Made by a program: the position numbers and the translations under genes
Shown here: positions 51,473 to 58,856 of the stretch, one piece after another
Layout: the number at the start of each line of letters is the position of its first letter
Position numbering within the stretch: the first letter of the stretch is position 1
Assembly (NCBI GenBank): GCA_002345205.1
Contig: DDVI01000002.1
Location: 11,746 to 75,745, forward strand
Direction of reading: 5' to 3'
Length of the DNA: 64,000 nucleotides
Source: Bdellovibrionaceae bacterium UBA2316
Lineage (GTDB): Bacteria; Bdellovibrionota; Bdellovibrionia; Bdellovibrionales; Bdellovibrionaceae
The notes under the pieces: generated by a model
Told to the model about the DNA's origin: nothing
The model's database searches: none
What the model saw: only the letters and a program-made list of their open reading frames with translations

Positions 51473-52765
51473 TCACGGAGCCTTTTTGTAGTTCTTTTTC
51501 GTGTAAGCGGTTTCATTAAAACGGATACTCCGCTTGTCTTTGTAGTGATGCCATGTTGTCTCAATGGACTTGTGGCCCGCCCAGATGCTGATTTGTTCAA
51601 GGCTCTGGCCCTTGCTCAATAGAAAATCCGTGAACCCCTTTCGCCCGCAATAGAGGTCATATTTAAAATTAGCATCGTAGGTCTTTCGGTCGTCTTTACA
51701 GTGTTTGTCCACCCATTTCGGTGAGGGTCGCAGGGCTTGTTTCTTTTCAATCATCGTCAAGGCTTTCTCTTGTTCCTCGCAGATGATGGGGATTCGTTTG
51801 TCTTTTTCGTCCTCATCCACCACGGTGAGCTTGCTTTGGTAAACCACCAGGGCGGGGACTCCGCCATGATTTTCAGTTTTTGGATTTTTAATGGCATCGT
51901 CGCACTCGGAGGGCCTTAATCCAAAAACAAAACTGATAAAGAGCCAGTTATATTTTTTCATCTCATCCAGTTGAGTGTCGTCAATTTTGCTCCGCACTTT
52001 CTTGAGCAGTTCCTCGGTCATCGGCTGGCTTTCTTTTCTCACTCCGTCTTTGCCTTTGTGGGCAATGGAAATCGCATTCTGTGTCTTGATTCGCAGTTTG
52101 CCCACGGGTTCAAAAAATGTTTTATGTTTTCGTGAATAGAAAACTCCCCACTTGTTCAGGATATAGAAAATATCTTTACAATAAGAAACGGAGTATTTTC
52201 TTTTTTCGTCTTTCATGTAGGCCACCATCAAATCCACATTGGCGGAATAATCATGGGGCTGGAGTTTTAATTCTTTCGCCATCTCCATCACAATTTTAAA
52301 ATTGGTGATGAGGCGGTTTTTAAATCGGGGCTTACCATCGCTTCCAGCTTGAACCCGCATCACAAACTCATCCACCAAATCGTCGGGGAATAGAGTTTTA
52401 TCAATGGCTTTTAGTTCTTCCAGTCGTCGCAATGCTCGGACTTGGGAGGAGGTAATCTTGAGAGAGGTTTTTCTTATCTTTTTGTATTTTTTAATTTCGG
52501 CTCGGGCTTGAGCCACGGTCATCGTTGGAGTGAGTCCTAATTCGGCAAACATCGCAGGGGAGATTTGTGTTTGTTTTTTCTTCCCGTCTTTCCAGGATTC
52601 AAACATCACTCGCCACTTGCCAGAGTCTTTGGGTTTTTCACTCACATAAAAAAATCCTTTGCTCCGCAGAGTTTTATTCGGCGGATTCGCATTGGGATTC
52701 ACGGCCACAGGAGCCGATTTTGTTTTCTTGGTTGTCTTGTTTTTTGTCTGGGACTTTTTGGCCAT
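51473..52765 (-). CDS. tyrosine recombinase (integrase of element 2)
   Basis: 430 residues from ATG 52765, which has GGAG six bases upstream; ATG 52777 has none. A basic N-terminus, a SAM-like core-binding domain at about 150-240, and the catalytic domain: FISFVFGLRPSECDD (arginine I), LYCGRKGFTDFL (arginine II, with tyrosine where HxxR has histidine), ISIWAGHKSIETTWHHY (histidine and nucleophile tyrosine). It begins 118 bases from the 3' end of tRNA-Asn, the usual arrangement of tRNA-targeting integrases. Confidence 0.9.
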   Translation of the reverse strand: MAKKSQTKNKTTKKTKSAPVAVNPNANPPNKTLRSKGFFYVSEKPKDSGKWRVMFESWKDGKKKQTQISPAMFAELGLTPTMTVAQARAEIKKYKKIRKTSLKITSSQVRALRRLEELKAIDKTLFPDDLVDEFVMRVQAGSDGKPRFKNRLITNFKIVMEMAKELKLQPHDYSANVDLMVAYMKDEKRKYSVSYCKDIFYILNKWGVFYSRKHKTFFEPVGKLRIKTQNAISIAHKGKDGVRKESQPMTEELLKKVRSKIDDTQLDEMKKYNWLFISFVFGLRPSECDDAIKNPKTENHGGVPALVVYQSKLTVVDEDEKDKRIPIICEEQEKALTMIEKKQALRPSPKWVDKHCKDDRKTYDANFKYDLYCGRKGFTDFLLSKGQSLEQISIWAGHKSIETTWHHYKDKRSIRFNETAYTKKNYKKAP

Positions 52766-52882
52766 CGTTTTCTCCATTGGGTAAATCGGAAAAAACGGAT
52801 GAGTTCTTTAGTAGTGGCACCTACACCACCGACCCTAAAAACCCCGACCAAATCTTGTAAGTTATTGAAATCATTAAAGAAA

Positions 52883-52958
52883 TGGCTCAGGAGGAGGGAC
52901 TCGAACCCCCGACCAAGCGGTTAACAGCCGCTTGCTCTACCGACTGAGCTACTCCTGA
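52883..52958 (-). tRNA. tRNA-Asn (anticodon GTT), CCA encoded
   Basis: 76 bases. The acceptor stem TCAGGAG/CTCCTGA, D-arm, anticodon arm AGCGGCTGTTAACCGCT with the loop CTGTTAA, and T-arm GGGGGTTCGAGTCCC all fold normally; discriminator G then CCA. It is the integration target of the neighbouring element: the element's integrase lies next to its 3' end. Confidence 0.96.
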
Positions 52959-53027
52959 ACACCGGAAATCTGAAATTAGTAGATTTGAATTTTGAAGTCA
53001 AGAATCGATTCCTAAGGATCTCGAGCC

Positions 53028-53471
53028 CTAGTCGATAGCTAAACCCAAAGCAGACATTTGGGTTTTTAAGCCTTCGACTTTATAAATTAAGCTTCCCTGG
53101 CGAACAAAGGTTCTGGATGTGTCCGCTTCCAGAATGACCTCTTCACCTTTATCATTCATGGATTTCATGAAGGATGACCACTGTATCTTGGTAACTTCCT
53201 CTGAATTATAGCTAGAATACGCCAGCCGACAGAGCTGCTGAATGGATTTAGGTTCCCGAACCGTCTGTTCTTTGGGAATTATAAGTACTACCTGCACGGT
53301 TTCTGAGCACCACTCAAGATGCCGAGACTGTGACGGAGATCCTATCAGAACATCGACATTGTTCGAAAATGACGGAGACTTAACGTGTTGCATTACGGCA
53401 ACTACGCAATAGAGAACGACACCATAGAGACCGACTTTTAAATAAAGCCATTTAGACTGCTGTGCTTTCAT
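53028..53471 (-). CDS. single-span exported protein of unknown function
   Basis: 147 residues from ATG 53471; a TTG at 53489 is possible. One membrane span at about residues 7-28 (WLYLKVGLYGVVLYCVVAVM). The outer part has two cysteines (EWCSETVQ, QLCRLAY) and a beta-rich end. No family recognised. Divergent from the alpha/beta-hydrolase gene. Confidence 0.65.
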   Translation of the reverse strand: MKAQQSKWLYLKVGLYGVVLYCVVAVMQHVKSPSFSNNVDVLIGSPSQSRHLEWCSETVQVVLIIPKEQTVREPKSIQQLCRLAYSSYNSEEVTKIQWSSFMKSMNDKGEEVILEADTSRTFVRQGSLIYKVEGLKTQMSALGLAID

Positions 53472-53518
53472 AAAAAAATACGATAGCAAAGCAAGCGGAT
53501 TTGGTAAATATTTTAACG

Positions 53519-54247
53519 ATGTTTCGCTGCTTACCTGAATTCGGCAATTGCTTTAATTATGTCTACGACCAGAACGCGAGTGAAGGTTTATTTATATTCC
53601 ACGGTTTTCCGTCACAAAAAAATCGTAATAAAGATTTAGCCCATTTTCTATTTCAAAATACCAAAGCTTCGGTTTTTGTTCATCATTACGAGGGCATTGG
53701 GGAATCGCTAGGTAAATTCTATTTCGAAAAATCGCTTACGACCGCGATGAGGTACGTCGAACACATCCGCAAGGAATTTGATCTTAAACGAATTCACTTC
53801 CTAGGACACAGCTGGGGTGGTTTCGTATCGCTTAATTTACTTCCTATTTTTGCTGATGATTTAGGATCCCTAGTCCTGTATTCACCGTTTACTCAAATTC
53901 CTGACAGTAAAGGCATCGATGAACTTGCCGACAATTTAATGAAAGAGTATCCACATATGTTCTTTCACCGGGATCATGCGGATGTGAGCGCCGAGTTTAA
54001 AATGATTCAGAACAATTTTCCGTATGTTCCTTCACTGTCTAAAACGAAATGGCAAAAGCCTACTCTTGTATTGCAGGCAAAGAATGACTTGTTAACACCT
54101 GAAGAAAAAACTAAATCTGTATTGCCATTACTGGGGCCTAATTCACATTACGAAGAGCTTTTGATTGATCATTCGTTTACTCAAAAGCGCGAACAAACAT
54201 TTGACCAAACTTTAAATTTTTACAAAAGAATTCAACTCGCAAAATAA
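53519..54247 (+). CDS. alpha/beta hydrolase
   Basis: 242 residues from ATG 53519; a TTG at 53501 is the alternative and neither has a strong site. Core motifs: LFIFHGFPSQKNRN (oxyanion region), HFLGHSWGGFVSL (nucleophile serine), LVLQAKNDLLTPEEK (acid) and the C-terminal histidine in IDHSFT. No signal peptide, so cytoplasmic. 7 bases upstream of the gamma-glutamyltransferase gene. Confidence 0.82.
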   Translation: MFRCLPEFGNCFNYVYDQNASEGLFIFHGFPSQKNRNKDLAHFLFQNTKASVFVHHYEGIGESLGKFYFEKSLTTAMRYVEHIRKEFDLKRIHFLGHSWGGFVSLNLLPIFADDLGSLVLYSPFTQIPDSKGIDELADNLMKEYPHMFFHRDHADVSAEFKMIQNNFPYVPSLSKTKWQKPTLVLQAKNDLLTPEEKTKSVLPLLGPNSHYEELLIDHSFTQKREQTFDQTLNFYKRIQLAK

Positions 54248-54254
54248 GGACCCT

Positions 54255-56027
54255 ATGGAAAAGTCGTTTTTAAAAATCTCATCGTTTTTCGTTTTTAGTT
54301 CTGTAATTTTACTCAGCTGCTCAAGCCCTGAAAAAACACAAACACCGCAAAGTTCAGTCATAGTTTCTGATTTCGCGAAACCTCATCGCCAAGATTATGT
54401 GATGACAGGTAAAAAATATGCGCTAGCGACCCAAGGGATATTAACAACCAAAGCTGCCACTGAAATTCTGGATAAAGGCGGGAACTTAATCGATGCGTTT
54501 GTCGCCGCTTCATTCTGTATTTCCGTTGAACGTCCGCACTCTACTGGAATTGGTGGCGGTGGATTCCTTGTGTTTCACCAAGCGGGGTCAAAAGAAAATA
54601 TAGTTATCGATTTTCGTGAACGCGCCCCAATGAAATCGTTCCGTGATATCTATTTAGATAAAAAAGGCGAATACCTCAGCGATTTGTCTAAAGACGGCTC
54701 TTTATCGGTAGCGGTTCCGGGATTAGTAAAAGGCCTATGGGAAATTCATAGCAAATACGGAAAAATGAAATGGGCGGATGTACTAGCTCCGTCTATAAAA
54801 ATCGCGGAAGAGGGATTCTTTGTTTATCCTGATTTAGAAAAAGCACTTAAAGAAAGAAAAGACGTTTTAGCTAAGTTTCCAGACTCTAAGAAAATATTTA
54901 TCAAAAAAGACGGCACTACATATAAAGTCGGCGAAGTCCTTGTTCAGACTGACTTAGCTAATACGTTGAAAGCTATCGCTAAAAATGGCGAAAAAGAATT
55001 CTACCAAGGTGCTACGGCTAAGAAAATCACCGCGTTCTTGAAAAAGACGGGCGGTATTGTTACTTCGGCTGATTTAAAGAAATACAAAACAATTGTTCGT
55101 AAGCCAGTTGAATCAAAATTCATGAATTACAAAATTGTTTCTATGCCACCTCCAAGTTCTGGAGGTATCCATGTAGTTCAGTTTTTGAAAATGTTAGAAA
55201 AAGAAAACTGGACACCAATGGAAATGAACACGGCTAAAGTTATCCACTACCAAGCGTCTGCATTCCAGATGGCATTTGCTGATCGCGCTCAATATTTGGG
55301 TGATCCTGATTTTGTAAAAGTACCAATGACGCAATTAATTTCTGATACCTATTTAGATCAGCGCAAAAAAGAAATTACGATGGATAAAGCTCGCGCAGCC
55401 AACGAAGTTCGTTTCGGTAATGTTGAACAAAATAAGGAATCGACCGAGACGACTCATATGTCGTTTCTAGATAAAGACGGTAATGCGATCAGTTCGACTC
55501 AAACAATCAATGGATGGATGGGTTCAGGCGCAGTTGCAACGGGTACAGGCATCGTATTGAATAACGAAATGGATGATTTTTCGTCTAAACCGGGCGCTGC
55601 CAATTTATATGGCGCCGTTGGGTCTGATGCAAATTCTATCGCCCCCTTTAAGACACCGCTTTCAAGTATGTCACCAACACTTGTTTTCGATGAAACCGAT
55701 CGACCGATAATGGCCGTCGGTGCCCCAGGTGGAACACGCATTATTAGCTGTACCGCTTTGACTATTTTCAATCATTTATTTTTTAAACAATCTCTAGAAA
55801 GTTCGGTAAAAAATATTCGCGTACATCATCAGTGGCAACCCGACACTTTGTATATTGAACAACCGGGTCCGGCCCCTAAAGAATTAGAAAAACTAAAAAG
55901 CATGGGCTATAAAATCGAACTCGGCGGAATCCCGTGTCGAGTTATGTCCGCAGCTTTAGAAACGAACAACGCTGAATTCACCGCGGTTGCGGATCCCCGC
56001 GATATCGGAACGGCCAGCGCTAAGTGA
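54255..56027 (+). CDS. ggt: gamma-glutamyltransferase lipoprotein
   Basis: 590 residues. Lipoprotein signal with lipobox SSVILLSCSS (cysteine 22). Ggt motifs: ILDKGGNLIDAFVAASFC, SVERPHSTGIGGGGFLV (glycine-rich loop), MPPPSSGGIHVVQFL, and the autoprocessing site STETTHMSF with the nucleophile threonine at about residue 399, giving large and small subunits. It cleaves glutathione in the periplasm and could pair with the GshA in this window in thiol turnover. Confidence 0.94.
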   Translation: MEKSFLKISSFFVFSSVILLSCSSPEKTQTPQSSVIVSDFAKPHRQDYVMTGKKYALATQGILTTKAATEILDKGGNLIDAFVAASFCISVERPHSTGIGGGGFLVFHQAGSKENIVIDFRERAPMKSFRDIYLDKKGEYLSDLSKDGSLSVAVPGLVKGLWEIHSKYGKMKWADVLAPSIKIAEEGFFVYPDLEKALKERKDVLAKFPDSKKIFIKKDGTTYKVGEVLVQTDLANTLKAIAKNGEKEFYQGATAKKITAFLKKTGGIVTSADLKKYKTIVRKPVESKFMNYKIVSMPPPSSGGIHVVQFLKMLEKENWTPMEMNTAKVIHYQASAFQMAFADRAQYLGDPDFVKVPMTQLISDTYLDQRKKEITMDKARAANEVRFGNVEQNKESTETTHMSFLDKDGNAISSTQTINGWMGSGAVATGTGIVLNNEMDDFSSKPGAANLYGAVGSDANSIAPFKTPLSSMSPTLVFDETDRPIMAVGAPGGTRIISCTALTIFNHLFFKQSLESSVKNIRVHHQWQPDTLYIEQPGPAPKELEKLKSMGYKIELGGIPCRVMSAALETNNAEFTAVADPRDIGTASAK

Positions 56028-56038
56028 TAGCAAAGTAA

Positions 56039-56071
56039 ATGCTAAGTAGATGCTAAGTAGATGCTAAGTAC
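56039..56071. repeat. short tandem repeat, three 11-base units
   Basis: ATGCTAAGTAG occurs twice and then once as ATGCTAAGTAC, directly after the ggt stop, with a related GCTAAGTGATA spanning the ggt stop itself. It ends inside the 3' codons of the convergent glutaredoxin-like gene. A candidate length-variable locus, of little obvious function. Confidence 0.8.
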
Positions 56072-56394
56072 GTTTTTAAATCACTGAAACCACCCACAAG
56101 TACACCTTTGTGAAATACTTGTGGGAAGGTCGGCCAACCACTCCAAAGTTTAATTGCTAGTCTCACTTTCCAGCCCGCAAAATAGTTACCATGTTCTATA
56201 TATTTGTAACTAATACCTTTTGCCTTTAGAAATTTACGAGCATTTTGAACCGGAATATTGTGAGCCATGCCAACGATGACCCATTCATTATTTTGAATCG
56301 CATTTTCAACTTCAGCCACAGCACTGGCATGAAAGCTTGCCATAGAGTCTTGCGCGCGCTTTGAAATTCTACTTTCGTTTAATGTCTTTCTCAT
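56053..56394 (-). CDS. glutaredoxin-like protein lacking the active-site cysteine
   Basis: 113 residues. The glutaredoxin fold is recognisable from WVIVGMAHNIPVQNARKFL, YKYIEHGNYFAGWKVRLAIK and WPTFPQVFHKGVLVGGFSDL (cis-proline and GG motifs). The CPYC/CGFS position reads MAHNIPVQ, so there is no catalytic cysteine and redox activity is unlikely. Glutathione binding or an iron-sulphur scaffold role may remain. Overlaps the ABC exporter gene by 4 bases. Confidence 0.8.
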   Translation of the reverse strand: MRKTLNESRISKRAQDSMASFHASAVAEVENAIQNNEWVIVGMAHNIPVQNARKFLKAKGISYKYIEHGNYFAGWKVRLAIKLWSGWPTFPQVFHKGVLVGGFSDLKTYLAST

Positions 56395-58133
56395 TCTAGA
56401 TCTCCTGAAAACTGTTTTTGTAATAACTTATAATAAATTCCTGACTTGTCTTTAGATAGCTCTTCGTGTTTTCCACTTTGAACAACTTCGCCGTTGCTCA
56501 AAACGAAAATTTTATCGGCATCTACAATGGTAGAAAGGCGATGTGCAATCACGAGGCTCGTGCGACCTTCCATCAAGTGATTTAAGGCTTCTTGAACCAA
56601 AGCTTCACTTTCCGTATCCAAGCTTGAAGTCGCTTCATCTAAAATTAGAATCTTAGGATCTTTCAATAGGGCACGAGCAATAGCCACGCGTTGTTTCTGG
56701 CCACCTGATAGCTGTAATCCTTTTTCGCCGACTTTGGTTTGCATGCGTTCCGGAAATCTTTGAATAAATTCCCAGGCATTGGCTGACTTAGCCGCTTGTT
56801 CAATCTGCAATGAATCTGCAGTTTCGCGTCCGTATTTAATGTTTTCTTCAATTGTAGATGATATTAGAATTGGCTCTTGTGAAACAATACCAATTTGTTC
56901 ACGTAGCCAAGTTACATCTAGGGACTGAATCTCTTGACCATCGATTTTTATTTGACCTGAATCAATCGGATAGAATCCAGGAATCAAACCCGCAATTGTC
57001 GATTTACCCGCACCTGATGATCCGACGAACGCAACTTTTTGGCCGGGTTCGATTTCAAAAGTTAAATCTCTAACGACTTTAATATCTTTGCGAGTTGGAT
57101 AGCTAAACGAAACATTTTTAAACTCGATTTTCCCATTTACTTTATCCGGTCTCTTACCCGTAATTATTTCTTGAGTTGGTTTTTCCAATATTTCAAAGAT
57201 TCGTTCTGAAGCACCTAAGCCCGCTGCAAAGTCACCCCACAGACTGCCCAAACTTCCAACACCGATCGCAACTAACATTAAATATAAAAGAAATTGCGTT
57301 AAATCCCCAACAGTCATGTAGCCGTCGATGACTTGGTAACCGCCGTAAGCCAGCACCACGCACACTGCAGAGAATCCCACAAACATCGCTACCATCATAA
57401 ACACGGTGATCGCCGTGATTCTTGCTTTCACAAATCCAAGCGCATGATCTAAAGATTCTGTGTATCGACTTACTTCAAAGGATTCCCTTACAAACGATTT
57501 TACTGTTTTTACGCCAGACAACGTTTCTTCCGCCACGATGCTAGAGTTCGCAACCGCCTCCTGAAGACTTTTTGAGTGCAAACGAATTTTCTTACCGTAC
57601 AGGGCCGCAAACAGTGCAATCGGTGGTATAAGTAAAAACATAATTGATGTTAACTGCCACGATGTATAGAACATAAATCCAAGTCCACCGAGCACTTGTC
57701 CCAGGTTTCGCAGGCCTTGCGATATATTTACACTCACCGTGTTTTGCAGAGTTGTGCAGTCTGAAGCTAAGCGACTCATTAATTCGCCGGTTCGGTGGAA
57801 ATCAAAAAACGAAACTTCTTGAGCCATTAAATTTTTGAATACGCGTTGACGCAGCTTTAGCACGATCCTTTCGCCGCTAAGTGTGAACAAAAAATAACGC
57901 ACACTTGAGGTAATTCCCTGTAGAATAAATACCACGAATAGGACACCAACGGACCACCACAACAGATCGATTCGTTTTGTTTGCAGTACATTATCTACCA
58001 TCCAACGAATAACTTGGGGATAGGCTAAAGAAGAACCACTCGAAATTACTAGGAAAAATAGACCCCAACCCAGAGTTTTGAATTCAGGCTTGGCCACACT
58101 CATCAATCTTTTCGTTGAAACACTTTTATTCAT
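56391..58133 (-). CDS. ABC exporter, fused membrane and ATPase domains (MsbA/BmrA type)
   Basis: 580 residues, the standard half-transporter size. Six membrane spans in residues 1-320; ATPase: Walker A FVGSSGAGKSTIAGL, Q-loop IGIVSQEPILIS, signature LQLSGGQKQRVAIARAL, Walker B ILILDEATSSLD, H-loop VIAHRLSTI. It exports lipids, peptides or drugs; the substrate cannot be deduced. It precedes the glutaredoxin-like gene in one operon. Confidence 0.93.
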   Translation of the reverse strand: MNKSVSTKRLMSVAKPEFKTLGWGLFFLVISSGSSLAYPQVIRWMVDNVLQTKRIDLLWWSVGVLFVVFILQGITSSVRYFLFTLSGERIVLKLRQRVFKNLMAQEVSFFDFHRTGELMSRLASDCTTLQNTVSVNISQGLRNLGQVLGGLGFMFYTSWQLTSIMFLLIPPIALFAALYGKKIRLHSKSLQEAVANSSIVAEETLSGVKTVKSFVRESFEVSRYTESLDHALGFVKARITAITVFMMVAMFVGFSAVCVVLAYGGYQVIDGYMTVGDLTQFLLYLMLVAIGVGSLGSLWGDFAAGLGASERIFEILEKPTQEIITGKRPDKVNGKIEFKNVSFSYPTRKDIKVVRDLTFEIEPGQKVAFVGSSGAGKSTIAGLIPGFYPIDSGQIKIDGQEIQSLDVTWLREQIGIVSQEPILISSTIEENIKYGRETADSLQIEQAAKSANAWEFIQRFPERMQTKVGEKGLQLSGGQKQRVAIARALLKDPKILILDEATSSLDTESEALVQEALNHLMEGRTSLVIAHRLSTIVDADKIFVLSNGEVVQSGKHEELSKDKSGIYYKLLQKQFSGDLE

Positions 58134-58287
58134 ATGCTCCCTAGTGTGCTCGCAAATTTATAAAAGTTCAAATTTTAGAATTTGGCCTTCAGCATATGAA
58201 AAAATATTTAGAGTATTTTTCTTACTATTCACAATTTCGTCTATTGAAATAAGTCTGCATCTTAAACAATAAAAAAGGGGTCCCAAA

Positions 58288-58716
58288 ATGTTCAAATTAG
58301 TATTAGCAAGTTTAGCTCTATGTTTTGCGTCGGTATCTTTTGCTGGCATTCCAGCATCAATGAATACATGTGAACCATCTGCTAGTTTAAAAGTAGCTTA
58401 CAAAGTTGTAGATAAATCAATTTCGATTGATCTTTCTGGAAAAGGCGAGGACGGAAAACCATTTCAAGGTTCTTCAACTTACACAATCGTTAACAGTGCT
58501 GATTTCACACCGGCAGAATTTTCTGCAGATGATATCAAAGTTATCAACACGATCGCCGGCATCTCTAACTTTACTAACGGCGTATGGTTAGACATTACTA
58601 CAGGAACTGAAAAGTCATCGATGATGTTTTTAGAGTTCTTGCCTGGTCAATATTCAGTACTTTGGGTGGTTCAGGGTTTTCCATTGCCACTAGGTAAAAC
58701 TGATCTTTGTAACTAA
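58288..58716 (+). CDS. small secreted protein of unknown function
   Basis: 142 residues. AAGGGG precedes the ATG. Signal peptide MFKLVLASLALCFASVSFA. The mature part is beta-rich with cysteines near both ends (MNTCEPS, TDLCN) that may pair. No family recognised. Divergent from the ABC exporter. Confidence 0.75.
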   Translation: MFKLVLASLALCFASVSFAGIPASMNTCEPSASLKVAYKVVDKSISIDLSGKGEDGKPFQGSSTYTIVNSADFTPAEFSADDIKVINTIAGISNFTNGVWLDITTGTEKSSMMFLEFLPGQYSVLWVVQGFPLPLGKTDLCN

Positions 58717-58856
58717 ATTAGTTTGATATAAAACGATTCGGGAATTTGACGAAAATTTGACAAACTCCTGAGTCGAAACAGCTGCTAACCTAAAGCAGTT
58801 CAGTTTATTCTAAATATTCTGGATTAATAAACTAAACGGCTTTGGTTAGGGCTCAA

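Noticed and set aside
52565..52924. Plus-strand open frame ending in KKWLRRRDSNPRPSG.
   Set aside because: Its tail is a translation of the tRNA-Asn gene on the other strand and the rest is antisense to the integrase. It is a shadow frame, useful only as a marker of the attachment site.
56039..56071. Three 11-base repeats as a CRISPR-like or phase-variable array.
   Set aside because: Units are contiguous without spacers and lie at a gene end, so they are listed only as a simple tandem repeat.
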